Shown here: positions 56,969 through 64,000 of the stretch, piece by piece
Layout of the letters: every line of letters starts with the position of its first letter
How positions within the stretch are numbered: position 1 is the stretch's first letter
Source: an uncultured Lachnospiraceae bacterium
GTDB lineage: Bacteria; Bacillota; Clostridia; Lachnospirales; Lachnospiraceae
Direction of reading: 5' to 3'
DNA: 64,000 bases
NCBI GenBank assembly: GCA_902766825.1
Contig: CACXFB010000026.1
Location: 36,911-100,910 of the forward strand
Translations under genes and position numbers: made by a program
The notes under the pieces: generated by a model
What the model was told of the DNA's origin: nothing
Seen by the model: only the letters and a program-made list of their open reading frames with translations
The model's database searches: none

Positions 56969-57416
56969 TAACGCAAAGACAGGTGTGGGTTTTATGTCTA
57001 TTGTTATGGTTGCTCTTGCCTTATGTCTTACGATATTTGCAACACAAGGGTTTATGACCTCAAGAACTAACCGGCAGATTAGTGAAAAAAGATGTGAATA
57101 TCTAAAACAATATTACGAGGCAGATGGTGAAGCTGTTAAGCTTTACGAACAGATAAGAGCGATATGTCTTGACGTGACCGCAAGTACAATAGACAAAAGA
57201 ATGCAATTAACCGGCATGGAAAATATAAAAAGTGTTGCGGATAATAACGGGAAACTAATTATTTGCTATAATGTGGGTATTAATGATTCGATGGATTTAC
57301 AGGTCGAAATTGAAAATGATGAGATTAATGGTACCGTTAACATCAATAAATGGTCGGTTATAAGCGGGGAAGATGAAGAAGAACAGGGATTAAAACTTTG
57401 GGATGGTACAATTTAA
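56961..57416 (+). CDS. minor-pseudopilin-like membrane protein
   Basis: 151 residues. KTGVGFMSIVMVALALCLTI has Gly-Phe at the usual prepilin cleavage point but Val rather than Glu at position five, as in GspK/PilX-type minor pilins; RQISEKRCEYLKQYYEADGE follows, like the helix of those proteins. The outer domain is short and beta-rich. AGGAGG lies upstream, and it overlaps the previous gene by 8 bases. Confidence 0.7.
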   Translation: MSDNAKTGVGFMSIVMVALALCLTIFATQGFMTSRTNRQISEKRCEYLKQYYEADGEAVKLYEQIRAICLDVTASTIDKRMQLTGMENIKSVADNNGKLIICYNVGINDSMDLQVEIENDEINGTVNINKWSVISGEDEEEQGLKLWDGTI

Positions 57417-57460
57417 AAGAAGTTGTTTAATATTATATGGATGGATTGGAAGGAAAGATT

Positions 57461-58516
57461 ATGAATGATATAACTTATTATCTTGATGAAGCGATAACAA
57501 GAAGAGCATCAGATATTTTTATTGTGTCTGGAGCTGCTATTGCTTATAGAATTGACGGGCAGGTAATACGAGATGAAGGATACTTTTTAACACCGGATGA
57601 TACGTACACACTTATTGAACAGATATTTGATTTGTCAGGGTATGATAAATGCCTTATTGAAGACGGAAAATGTGAACTGGATTTTTCTTTTTCCATTCCG
57701 GGGACAGGAAGATTCAGGGCAAATGTATACAGACAAAGAGGATCACTGGCAGCGGTTCTTAGAAATGTTATGTTTGAGATGCCGGATTATAAAGAGCTTA
57801 ACATTCCGGATAAAGTAATGGAAATTGCAGGCATGAATAAAGGAATAGTGCTTGTTACAGGTTCTGCCGGAAGCGGAAAATCAACAACACTTACATGTAT
57901 GATTGATCAGATCAATTCAAAAAGAAGCGGACATATTATAACAATAGAAGATCCGATAGAGTACCTTCATAAACACAAAAAATCAATTATTAGTCAAAGA
58001 GAAATCAATATCGATTCAATGGATTATGCCAAAGCATTAAGAGCCGCTCTCAGACAGGCTCCCGATGTAATTCTTGTTGGTGAAATGAGAGATTATGAGA
58101 CAATTAATATTGCCATGACGGCGGCAGAGACAGGACAGCTTATATTGGCAACACTTCATACTATCGGTGCGGCAGACACAATAGACCGAATTATAGATGT
58201 TTTTCCTGCCACACAGCATCATCAGATCAGAGTTCAGTTATCCATGGTACTTCAGGCGGTAGTGTCACAACAGTTGATTCCAAGAGTTGATGGCGGACTT
58301 GTACCTGCATTTGAGATAATGAAAGTAAATAATGCAATAAGAAATATGATACGTGAAGAAAAGATGCATCAGATAGATACTGTACTGCAGTCATCTGAAG
58401 GAATGCAGACAATGGATGCAGATATCACAAGATTGTACAGAGAGGGTATAATAAGTAAAGAAAACGCAATACTGTTTTCTAAAAACCCTGAACTTATGAA
58501 AAAGAGATTAGGCTGA
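57461..58516 (+). CDS. pilT: PilT-like type IV pilus retraction ATPase
   Basis: 351 residues. N-terminal PAS-like domain with SDIFIVSGAAIAYRIDGQVI, Walker A GSAGSGKST (134-142), Asp box IITIEDPIEYLH, Walker B RQAPDVILVGEMRDYETI, and the His box LATLHTIGAADTIDRIIDVFP; QQLIPRVDGGLVPAFEIM closes the family pattern. All match PilT/PilU rather than PilB. AAGGAAAG precedes the ATG at 57461. It ends the operon, one base before the stop of a convergent gene. Confidence 0.93.
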   Translation: MNDITYYLDEAITRRASDIFIVSGAAIAYRIDGQVIRDEGYFLTPDDTYTLIEQIFDLSGYDKCLIEDGKCELDFSFSIPGTGRFRANVYRQRGSLAAVLRNVMFEMPDYKELNIPDKVMEIAGMNKGIVLVTGSAGSGKSTTLTCMIDQINSKRSGHIITIEDPIEYLHKHKKSIISQREINIDSMDYAKALRAALRQAPDVILVGEMRDYETINIAMTAAETGQLILATLHTIGAADTIDRIIDVFPATQHHQIRVQLSMVLQAVVSQQLIPRVDGGLVPAFEIMKVNNAIRNMIREEKMHQIDTVLQSSEGMQTMDADITRLYREGIISKENAILFSKNPELMKKRLG

Positions 58517-58517
58517 A

Positions 58518-59858
58518 TCAATAATACTGATAAGCCTGATAATTGGAATTATCATTGATAAAATCAGCGGCAGATTCTTTGTCACTTATAGTTGAATAAA
58601 AGGTTGCATCCACAAGGTTGTAGCCTTTTTTATTTAGATAAAATGATACGGTTACCCATCCTTTTTCCTGTGTGTAGACATAATTCCAGGCGTGATAAAC
58701 CATGGAACTGTTCTGATTAACGTAACCTGTTGCGAGCTTTGTGGGAATACCCTGGGCTCTGCACATTGCAGCAAATACGCTGGCATAATCAAAACAGATT
58801 CCTTTCTTTGAAGAAAGAATGGAAGATATGTCAGGAAGATATCCTGATGTTACTGATGAAGCTTTGTCATAATCGTAGGATATATTAGATGTTACATAAT
58901 CAAATATGCTGCTTATCTTTTCAAAGTCACTTTCACAACCGGCACAGACTTGTGCAGATTTTTTAACTACTGCAGAATTTTGTGTAAACCATACATACTG
59001 ATTTGGATATAAAAATGGTGAATCAGAATCAGAGAGGCTTACAGATATATTTTCCTGAAATACCGGCATGTAATTGTTGCCGGAAACATTTTCATAGACA
59101 CCGACACTGTAAGTTCCGTTGCCACAAGATAATGGGAAGTATTCATAACTTGTCTTGGTTACGTTGTAAGTATATTTATTGTCACCTTTAGAAATAATGA
59201 TTTTTACTTTACCGCAGCTGCCTGAATATTTTATTGCAATGTAGCCTTTTGAAGTATTTGACGCATCAACTTTAACTGTACGGTCATCATTGGCATAAAC
59301 ATCATTGCCCGGAGTGTCAACACTGTAGATTGTAGGAATTATAACTTCGGGTGTTTGGGTAGGTTTAGGTGTTGGCTTTTCGGTCGGTTTTTTAGTTGGT
59401 TTTTTTGTGGCTATTGTAGGCACGGCTGTAGAAGGTTTCTCTGTTGCAGGAGCTTTTGTAGCAGGAACCGGAGTTGGAGATGGGGTAGGAGCGTCAGTCT
59501 TTGCAGGTTTATCGGTTGTGTTACCATTGCCTGGTTTTTGGTTATCGCCTGATTGTGATGAAACCGGCTTATCAGAACCACTTTCACTTAAACTAACATC
59601 ATCTGATGGACCTGCCTTGCCTGATGAAGTCACATCTTTAGTAGAATCTTTCGTAGTAACAGGGGAATCGGTCATATCTGTTCTGTGAGAAGATGCATTA
59701 TCAGAAAATACAGGTGCAACTTCGCCTGTAGGTGTAGAAGTAGAGGTTATTTGTTTGTCATCAGTTTTAACAGAATCATTTGTATCACACGCATAAAATG
59801 AATAAGCCAGTGCGAGTATAAGAGCACCTGCCAAAGTACCTGTTTTAAACTTAGACAT
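58518..59858 (-). CDS. surface protein with transglutaminase-like domain
   Basis: 446 residues. An N-terminal signal (TGTLAGALILALAYSFYAC) may end in a lipobox-like Cys, although FYAC is a poor match. Residues about 30-180 are low complexity with a Thr/Pro/Lys-rich stretch (TPKPTQTPEV and similar) like a cell-wall-spanning linker. A beta-rich domain follows; the C-terminal ~150 residues form a transglutaminase-like cysteine domain with Cys in KGICFDYASVFAAMCRAQGI, His in VYHAWNYV and Asp in LVDATF. The substrate is unknown; such domains act as peptidases or cross-linkers. AGGAGG lies upstream of its ATG on the reverse strand. Confidence 0.85.
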   Translation of the reverse strand: MSKFKTGTLAGALILALAYSFYACDTNDSVKTDDKQITSTSTPTGEVAPVFSDNASSHRTDMTDSPVTTKDSTKDVTSSGKAGPSDDVSLSESGSDKPVSSQSGDNQKPGNGNTTDKPAKTDAPTPSPTPVPATKAPATEKPSTAVPTIATKKPTKKPTEKPTPKPTQTPEVIIPTIYSVDTPGNDVYANDDRTVKVDASNTSKGYIAIKYSGSCGKVKIIISKGDNKYTYNVTKTSYEYFPLSCGNGTYSVGVYENVSGNNYMPVFQENISVSLSDSDSPFLYPNQYVWFTQNSAVVKKSAQVCAGCESDFEKISSIFDYVTSNISYDYDKASSVTSGYLPDISSILSSKKGICFDYASVFAAMCRAQGIPTKLATGYVNQNSSMVYHAWNYVYTQEKGWVTVSFYLNKKGYNLVDATFYSTISDKESAADFINDNSNYQAYQYY

Positions 59859-59880
59859 GACAAAACCTCCTTTTTAGATT

Positions 59881-59915
59881 ATTAAAAACCCTGCCGAGAA
59901 AATTACGGCAGGGTT
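59881..59915 (-). terminator. terminator of the reverse-strand gene ending at 59938
   Basis: AACCCTGCCG pairs with CGGCAGGGTT around a 9-base loop; in the reverse direction it is followed by TTTTTAAT. It lies between the two reverse-strand genes. Confidence 0.75.
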
Positions 59916-59937
59916 AAATTATACTGCTGTATGTTAA

Positions 59938-60612
59938 TTATGCCTGTTCTTCAGCTCCGTTATTGAGCTTCTTTTCGATAGTGAGTATCTCCAGTCTTGT
60001 ATTTCTTAAATGCTCTATATGTTTACCGAAATCACCGTTATCGTTGAGGATGTTAAGTGCCTTTGGATAACCTGTAGCATCTAATTCTACAAGGTCGATT
60101 GTATGATAGCTGCTGTTCTCGATAGAATCGCAAACATTCTTAAGTTCCTGAAGAAGGTCGTTCTTGTACTGGATGATATCCTGCTTAAGCTGGATAAGTC
60201 TTTCCTGTTCCTTCTTGCCCTGAATCTTAGCAAGCACTGCTGCTGTATCAACGATAGTGTCATCATCGTTGTAACGATATACGAGGCAGTATGGCTTCAT
60301 AATCTTAATGAGCTGCTGTCCTCTTGGGAAATCAGCATTGGTGTTCTTCATGAAGTTTGTAATATCCTGATCAACTTTTGGGAATGTGAAAATCTCTCCT
60401 GAAAGATAGTAGATACCACTTCTTCTGATAACGTTGTTAGTTGTAGTTTCAATGTCATAAAAACGGAAACCAATAATCTGTACGTCCATTGTGGAATCAT
60501 CTAATGTAAGGGCTGCTTCGATAGCCTCGTCAATGTTCCATTCAGATACAGGTTCTGTATTATTGATGAGTCCTAAACCAACATTCAAGTACTGGACAAA
60601 ACTCTGTGTCAT
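59938..60612 (-). CDS. conserved-looking protein of unknown function
   Basis: 224 residues from an ATG at 60612 with AAGGAGGA upstream. No signal peptide or membrane helix, so cytoplasmic. I see an alpha/beta N-terminal part (MDVQIIGFRFYDIE, IYYLSGEIFTFPKV) and a C-terminal helical, coiled-coil-like part (KKEQERLIQLKQDIIQYKND, LEILTIEKKLNNG). I recognise no family. It has its own terminator and a promoter region shared divergently with the next gene. Confidence 0.7.
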   Translation of the reverse strand: MTQSFVQYLNVGLGLINNTEPVSEWNIDEAIEAALTLDDSTMDVQIIGFRFYDIETTTNNVIRRSGIYYLSGEIFTFPKVDQDITNFMKNTNADFPRGQQLIKIMKPYCLVYRYNDDDTIVDTAAVLAKIQGKKEQERLIQLKQDIIQYKNDLLQELKNVCDSIENSSYHTIDLVELDATGYPKALNILNDNGDFGKHIEHLRNTRLEILTIEKKLNNGAEEQA

Positions 60613-60817
60613 AATGTAAATCCTCCTTAGCAATAGCAATTGTTCGTTTTGTATTATTATAACACTAATGAAGTTTTTTTTAAACACAAATTTGACAAAT
60701 ATTCTGTCGAAAATTAAAAACTTTGCAGGGTGAGCGAAAGTTTGCGCTTTCTTTTGACATTGACGTGTAATTCAATATATAATTTATAGTAATATTTATT
60801 GACGGAGTTGATTTTTT
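60613..60817 (+). other. divergent intergenic region with promoter
   Basis: 205 bases, no gene. It contains an imperfect inverted repeat AGCGAAAG/TTTGCGCT (60733-60748) immediately upstream of TTGACA (60754-60759) and TATAAT (60778-60783, spacer 18), reading toward the plus-strand gene at 60818. The inverted repeat could be an operator for either direction. Confidence 0.5.
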
Positions 60818-61408
60818 ATGGACAAGGAATATGTTGTATCCGGAATTGTTTTTTCTAATGAAGTTGAATATAAAAGTGCTTTGCGCGACGAAAAAAATAT
60901 AGAAGCTATATCTGCAAAAATTGATTTATCAGACCCTGATATAGTTTTAAAAATTTTTAATGCCTTGATTACAAAGAAAACATTTAAGACAGCAGTGGGA
61001 TTTTCTTTTCTTAAACAGTTAAGGGATATTCTTATAATGAACGAACAGACAGCAGGGCTTGATATTCCTGTACTTGATTACAGGGATTACGTCGCTAAAG
61101 ATGAAGAGAAGAAAACTGCAAAAGAAAATAATAAGGATTTATTTGTTACGGACAGCAACAGAATAAGAAAAAATACAAAAGAATCTTTGAATGAACAAAA
61201 AATTAAAGATACTAATTTTATTCTTAAATGTACGGTTGTAATTATGGCGATATGTATTGTAGTTATGTTTATTTTTACATTAAAAAGCGACACCCTTACA
61301 TATAACCGGGCAAAAGATGAGGTTATAGATGAGTATGAAGAGTGGAATCAGGAGCTGACAGAACGAGAAAAAGCAATCGAAATGAAAGAAAATGAAGCGG
61401 ATAGCTGA
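60818..61408 (+). CDS. single-pass membrane protein, function unknown
   Basis: 196 residues. The N-terminal ~85 residues look like a small soluble domain (VSGIVFSNEVEYKSALRDE, KTAVGFSFLKQLRDILIMN); a charged linker leads to one membrane helix at about 132-155 (ILKCTVVIMAICIVVMFIFT), followed by a short charged coiled-coil tail. I recognise no family. It lies just upstream of a two-component system and might work with it, but there is no sequence proof. Confidence 0.65.
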   Translation: MDKEYVVSGIVFSNEVEYKSALRDEKNIEAISAKIDLSDPDIVLKIFNALITKKTFKTAVGFSFLKQLRDILIMNEQTAGLDIPVLDYRDYVAKDEEKKTAKENNKDLFVTDSNRIRKNTKESLNEQKIKDTNFILKCTVVIMAICIVVMFIFTLKSDTLTYNRAKDEVIDEYEEWNQELTEREKAIEMKENEADS

Positions 61409-61483
61409 TTTTTCACATTTAAAACATAAAATGATGCTAATATGTCTTGTAACAAGATGAGGAGTATGGAAACGGAGGTATTT

Positions 61484-62161
61484 ATGGGAAATCTTAAGAT
61501 AATGGTTGTAGATGATGAAGCCAGGATGAGAAAACTGGTAAAGGACTTTCTCAATAAGAAGAATTTTGACGTTATAGAAGCTGATAACGGTGAGGATGCA
61601 GTGGATATATTTTTTCAAAACAATGATATATCTTTGATTATCCTTGATGTAATGATGCCTAAGATGGATGGATGGCAGGTATGCAAGGAGATAAGACAAT
61701 ATTCACAGGTTCCGATTATTATGCTGACTGCAAAATCTGATGAAAGAGATGAATTACTCGGTTTTAACTTAGGTGTTGATGAGTACATTTCAAAGCCGTT
61801 CAGCCCTAAGATACTTGTTGCCAGAGTTGAAGCAATTCTTAGACGTACCAATCAGGAAGAAGATGTGATTGTGTCGGGAGGAATAAGACTCGATAAGACT
61901 GCACATCAGGTTACGATTGATGATAAAGCTGTGGATTTAAGTTTTAAGGAATTTGAACTTTTAGCTTATTTTATCTCAAATGAAGGCGTGGCACTCTCAA
62001 GAGAGAAGATTCTTAACAGTGTGTGGAATTATGATTATTTCGGAGATGCAAGAACAATAGATACTCATGTCAAAAAGCTGAGAAGTAAAATGGGCAGTAA
62101 GGGAAACTACATTAAGACAATATGGGGCATGGGATACAAGTTCACACCGGAAGATGACTAG
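61484..62161 (+). CDS. OmpR/PhoB-family response regulator
   Basis: 225 residues. Receiver domain 1-115 with MVVDDEARMRKLV, phosphoacceptor Asp in LIILDVMMPKMDGWQVC, MLTAKSDE and SKPFSP; C-terminal winged-helix domain with LSFKEFELLAYFISNEG, EKILNSVWNYDYFGDARTID and KTIWGMGYKF. ACGGAGG fixes the ATG at 61484. It is 20 bases from the histidine kinase gene, its evident partner. Regulated genes unknown; the exported-protein gene after the kinase is a candidate target. Confidence 0.93.
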   Translation: MGNLKIMVVDDEARMRKLVKDFLNKKNFDVIEADNGEDAVDIFFQNNDISLIILDVMMPKMDGWQVCKEIRQYSQVPIIMLTAKSDERDELLGFNLGVDEYISKPFSPKILVARVEAILRRTNQEEDVIVSGGIRLDKTAHQVTIDDKAVDLSFKEFELLAYFISNEGVALSREKILNSVWNYDYFGDARTIDTHVKKLRSKMGSKGNYIKTIWGMGYKFTPEDD

Positions 62162-62181
62162 ACAGAGGGGAAGTAGAGAAG

Positions 62182-63879
62182 ATGGATAAGAAAAAGAAGA
62201 AAAAAGAAAAAAAAGAATCAAAAAAAAGATTTAATTATTCCATCAGAACAAAACTTTCATGCATAACTATAATAGTTATCACTTCAGTTGTGCTTTTGTG
62301 CTGGATAATGAACAAAACATTTTTAGCAAGTTTCTATGAAAAATCAAAGATGGATAAGTTAGGTGAAACCTATGATTATATTAACCGGGTTTTTGCTGAT
62401 TATGACGGCAACGGACTTGACGAGGCAACAACTAAAGAAATCGAGAGAATATGTTCGGTTTCAAATGTTAACGTGTACGTTTTTGATTTAAACAATAATC
62501 TCGTAAGTATTAATGATAAAACAGGAATTCAGTATATTTATCCTGACTATGTTTCAAGAGAAAAAAGAAATTATAATTTCAGTAAGATAATCAAATATTT
62601 TCCTGACAAATTCTTTAATAATACACAGAACGAAAAAAATGAGAAAAAAAACGATAATCAGGTAAACAATAATAAGAATGTAAAGGATAATAAGGAGCCG
62701 GTTAACAATCCGAATGATAAAGGTTCGGAGAGTGATTCAACTCTTATGGGTGAATTTGAGAAGTACAGTATATATAAAGTGCTTGACCAGCGAATCAATT
62801 CTTACGAGATTGAGCTTGAAGGTAATCTTGATAACGGTCTGTATGTATACATGAGTTCGAACTTTGACAGTATACAGGAAAGCGTTGATATTTCCAATAA
62901 ATTTCTTGCGTATATAGGTATTATCGCCGGTTTTATCGGTTTTGTTGTAATGCTGTTTGTAAGCAGAAGTTTCAGTCACCCGATACTTGACCTTGCACAT
63001 ATAGCCAAAAGAATGTCAGAACTTGATTTTGATGCTCATTATGAGGTGAAAACCGAGGATGAGATAGGTCAGCTTGGAGAGAATATGAATTTTTTGTCCG
63101 ATACTCTTGAGCGTACTATTGTTGAGCTTAAAAATGCCAACAATGAATTGCAAAAGGATATTCAGAACAAAATTCAGATTGACGAGATGAGAAAAGAATT
63201 TTTATCAAATGTTTCTCATGAGCTTAAAACACCGATTGCTCTTATTCAGGGATATGCGGAAGGGCTTAAAGATAATATTAATGACGATGAAGAAAGCAGA
63301 GATTTCTATCTCGACGTTATTATAGATGAATCCAACAAGATGAATTCAATGGTTAAGAAACTGCTTGATCTTAATAATATTGAGTTTGGCGAAAACATTA
63401 TTTCCATCGAAAGATTTGATATTGTTGAAGTTATAAAAGGTATTCTTGATTCAACGGGAATCCTGATTGAACAAAAGGATGCAAAAGTAATATTTGATTA
63501 CGAAAAGCCTGTGTATGTATACGCTGATGAATACATGATTGAAGAAGTCATAACCAATTATATAAGCAATGCACTTAATCATCTCGATAATGAAAGAATA
63601 ATAAAAATTTCACTTGTTTCGAAAAAAGATGTTTTGAGAGTAAGTGTATTTAATACAGGAAATACTATACCGGAAAGTGAACTTGAGAACATATGGATTA
63701 AGTTCTATAAGGTAGATAAGGCAAGAACAAGAGAGTATGGCGGAAGCGGTGTCGGCCTTTCAATTGTAAAAGCCATTATGAATTCCCACAACAGGGAATG
63801 TGGTGCATTGAATCATGAAGACGGTGTTGAATTCTGGTTTGAACTCGATACAGCAAATATAGACACAAAACAGCAGTAA
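62182..63879 (+). CDS. membrane histidine kinase
   Basis: 565 residues. A Lys-rich N-terminus precedes TM1 (LSCITIIVITSVVLLCWIM), an outer sensor region of about 190 residues with an Asn/Lys/Asp-rich insert near 150-185, TM2 (FLAYIGIIAGFIGFVVMLFV), a HAMP domain with FDAHYEVKTEDEIGQLGENM, HisKA with NVSHELKTPIALIQGYAEGL (phosphorylated His), and HATPase with NYISNALNHLDN and GGSGVGLSIVKAIM. All catalytic boxes are present. The N-terminus has many Lys codons and no sign of transfer. Paired with the preceding regulator. Confidence 0.93.
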   Translation: MDKKKKKKEKKESKKRFNYSIRTKLSCITIIVITSVVLLCWIMNKTFLASFYEKSKMDKLGETYDYINRVFADYDGNGLDEATTKEIERICSVSNVNVYVFDLNNNLVSINDKTGIQYIYPDYVSREKRNYNFSKIIKYFPDKFFNNTQNEKNEKKNDNQVNNNKNVKDNKEPVNNPNDKGSESDSTLMGEFEKYSIYKVLDQRINSYEIELEGNLDNGLYVYMSSNFDSIQESVDISNKFLAYIGIIAGFIGFVVMLFVSRSFSHPILDLAHIAKRMSELDFDAHYEVKTEDEIGQLGENMNFLSDTLERTIVELKNANNELQKDIQNKIQIDEMRKEFLSNVSHELKTPIALIQGYAEGLKDNINDDEESRDFYLDVIIDESNKMNSMVKKLLDLNNIEFGENIISIERFDIVEVIKGILDSTGILIEQKDAKVIFDYEKPVYVYADEYMIEEVITNYISNALNHLDNERIIKISLVSKKDVLRVSVFNTGNTIPESELENIWIKFYKVDKARTREYGGSGVGLSIVKAIMNSHNRECGALNHEDGVEFWFELDTANIDTKQQ

Positions 63880-63893
63880 TAATCATAAAATCA

Positions 63894-63922
63894 TTGCCGA
63901 TTATTACACTTAGTGGTAAAAT
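63894..63922 (+). promoter_or_regulatory. candidate promoter of the exported-protein gene
   Basis: TTGCCG at 63894-63899 and TAAAAT at 63917-63922 with a 17-bp spacer, after the kinase stop. Confidence 0.4.
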
Positions 63923-63950
63923 AATTCTATAGCTTTAAGGAGGAATTAAA

Positions 63951-64000
63951 GTGAGGAAGAAGCTAAGTGTGATATCGGCTTTTTTAATATTTTCCGTGTC
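63951..64000 (+). CDS. start of an exported protein, cut by the window end
   Basis: A GTG at 63951 with AAGGAGG at 63937-63943 opens a frame that reads MRKKLSVISAFLIFSV to the end of the window, a typical signal-peptide start. Only 16 residues are visible, so no function can be given. It lies directly downstream of the two-component system. Confidence 0.6.
   Translation, partial: MRKKLSVISAFLIFSV

Overview
The window is a low-GC, gene-dense stretch of a Firmicutes chromosome, most likely from a spore-forming anaerobe of the family Lachnospiraceae (Clostridia). This is inferred from the PolC-type polymerase, the complete spoIIIAA-AH locus with spoIVB and spo0A, strong AAGGAGG ribosome binding sites, and the protein repertoire. 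I cannot name a species from sequence alone.

Layout. 1-13.98 kb: polC 3' part, then a translation and RNA-modification run (rimP, nusA, ylxR, ylxQ, infB, rbfA, nrnA-like, truB, ribF), a small inverted membrane-protein gene, a YqeG-like HAD phosphatase, aroK and aroQ. 14.0-18.24 kb: an AT-rich accessory island holding a secreted multidomain metzincin-like protease and a lipoprotein, with a 262-bp duplicate of the lipoprotein 3' end left upstream. 18.4-32.1 kb: efp, aroE (reverse), spoIIIAA-AH, an Asp23-family gene, nusB, xseA, xseB, ispA, dxs, tlyA, nadK, argR. 32.3-37.8 kb: yebC, an unusual L7/L12-domain/zinc-ribbon protein, recN, spoIVB, spo0A. 37.9-46.9 kb: glgA, the glycolytic run gap-pgk-tpiA-gpmI, secG, rnr. 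46.9-48.1 kb: smpB, a striking 222-bp inverted-repeat element with predicted internal hairpins, and tmRNA (ssrA).

48.1-58.5 kb: a GT39-like membrane glycosyltransferase, then a 1604-residue PAS/GGDEF/GAF/GGDEF/EAL protein joined by overlap or near overlap to a compact type IV pilus-like set (GspF/PilC-like protein, four small membrane or pseudopilin-like proteins, PilT-like ATPase). 58.5-64 kb: a reverse-strand transglutaminase-domain surface protein, an unrecognised reverse-strand gene, an unrecognised membrane protein, an OmpR-type response regulator with its histidine kinase, and the start of an exported protein.

Most genes are ordinary chromosomal housekeeping. The parts most worth a second look are the structured element between smpB and ssrA, the protease/lipoprotein island with its duplicated tail and LytTR-like direct repeats, the cyclic-di-GMP-linked pilus-like operon that has no visible PilB-type ATPase, and the L7/L12-zinc-ribbon fusion protein. 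No CRISPR array, insertion sequence, phage gene, tRNA or rRNA was seen.
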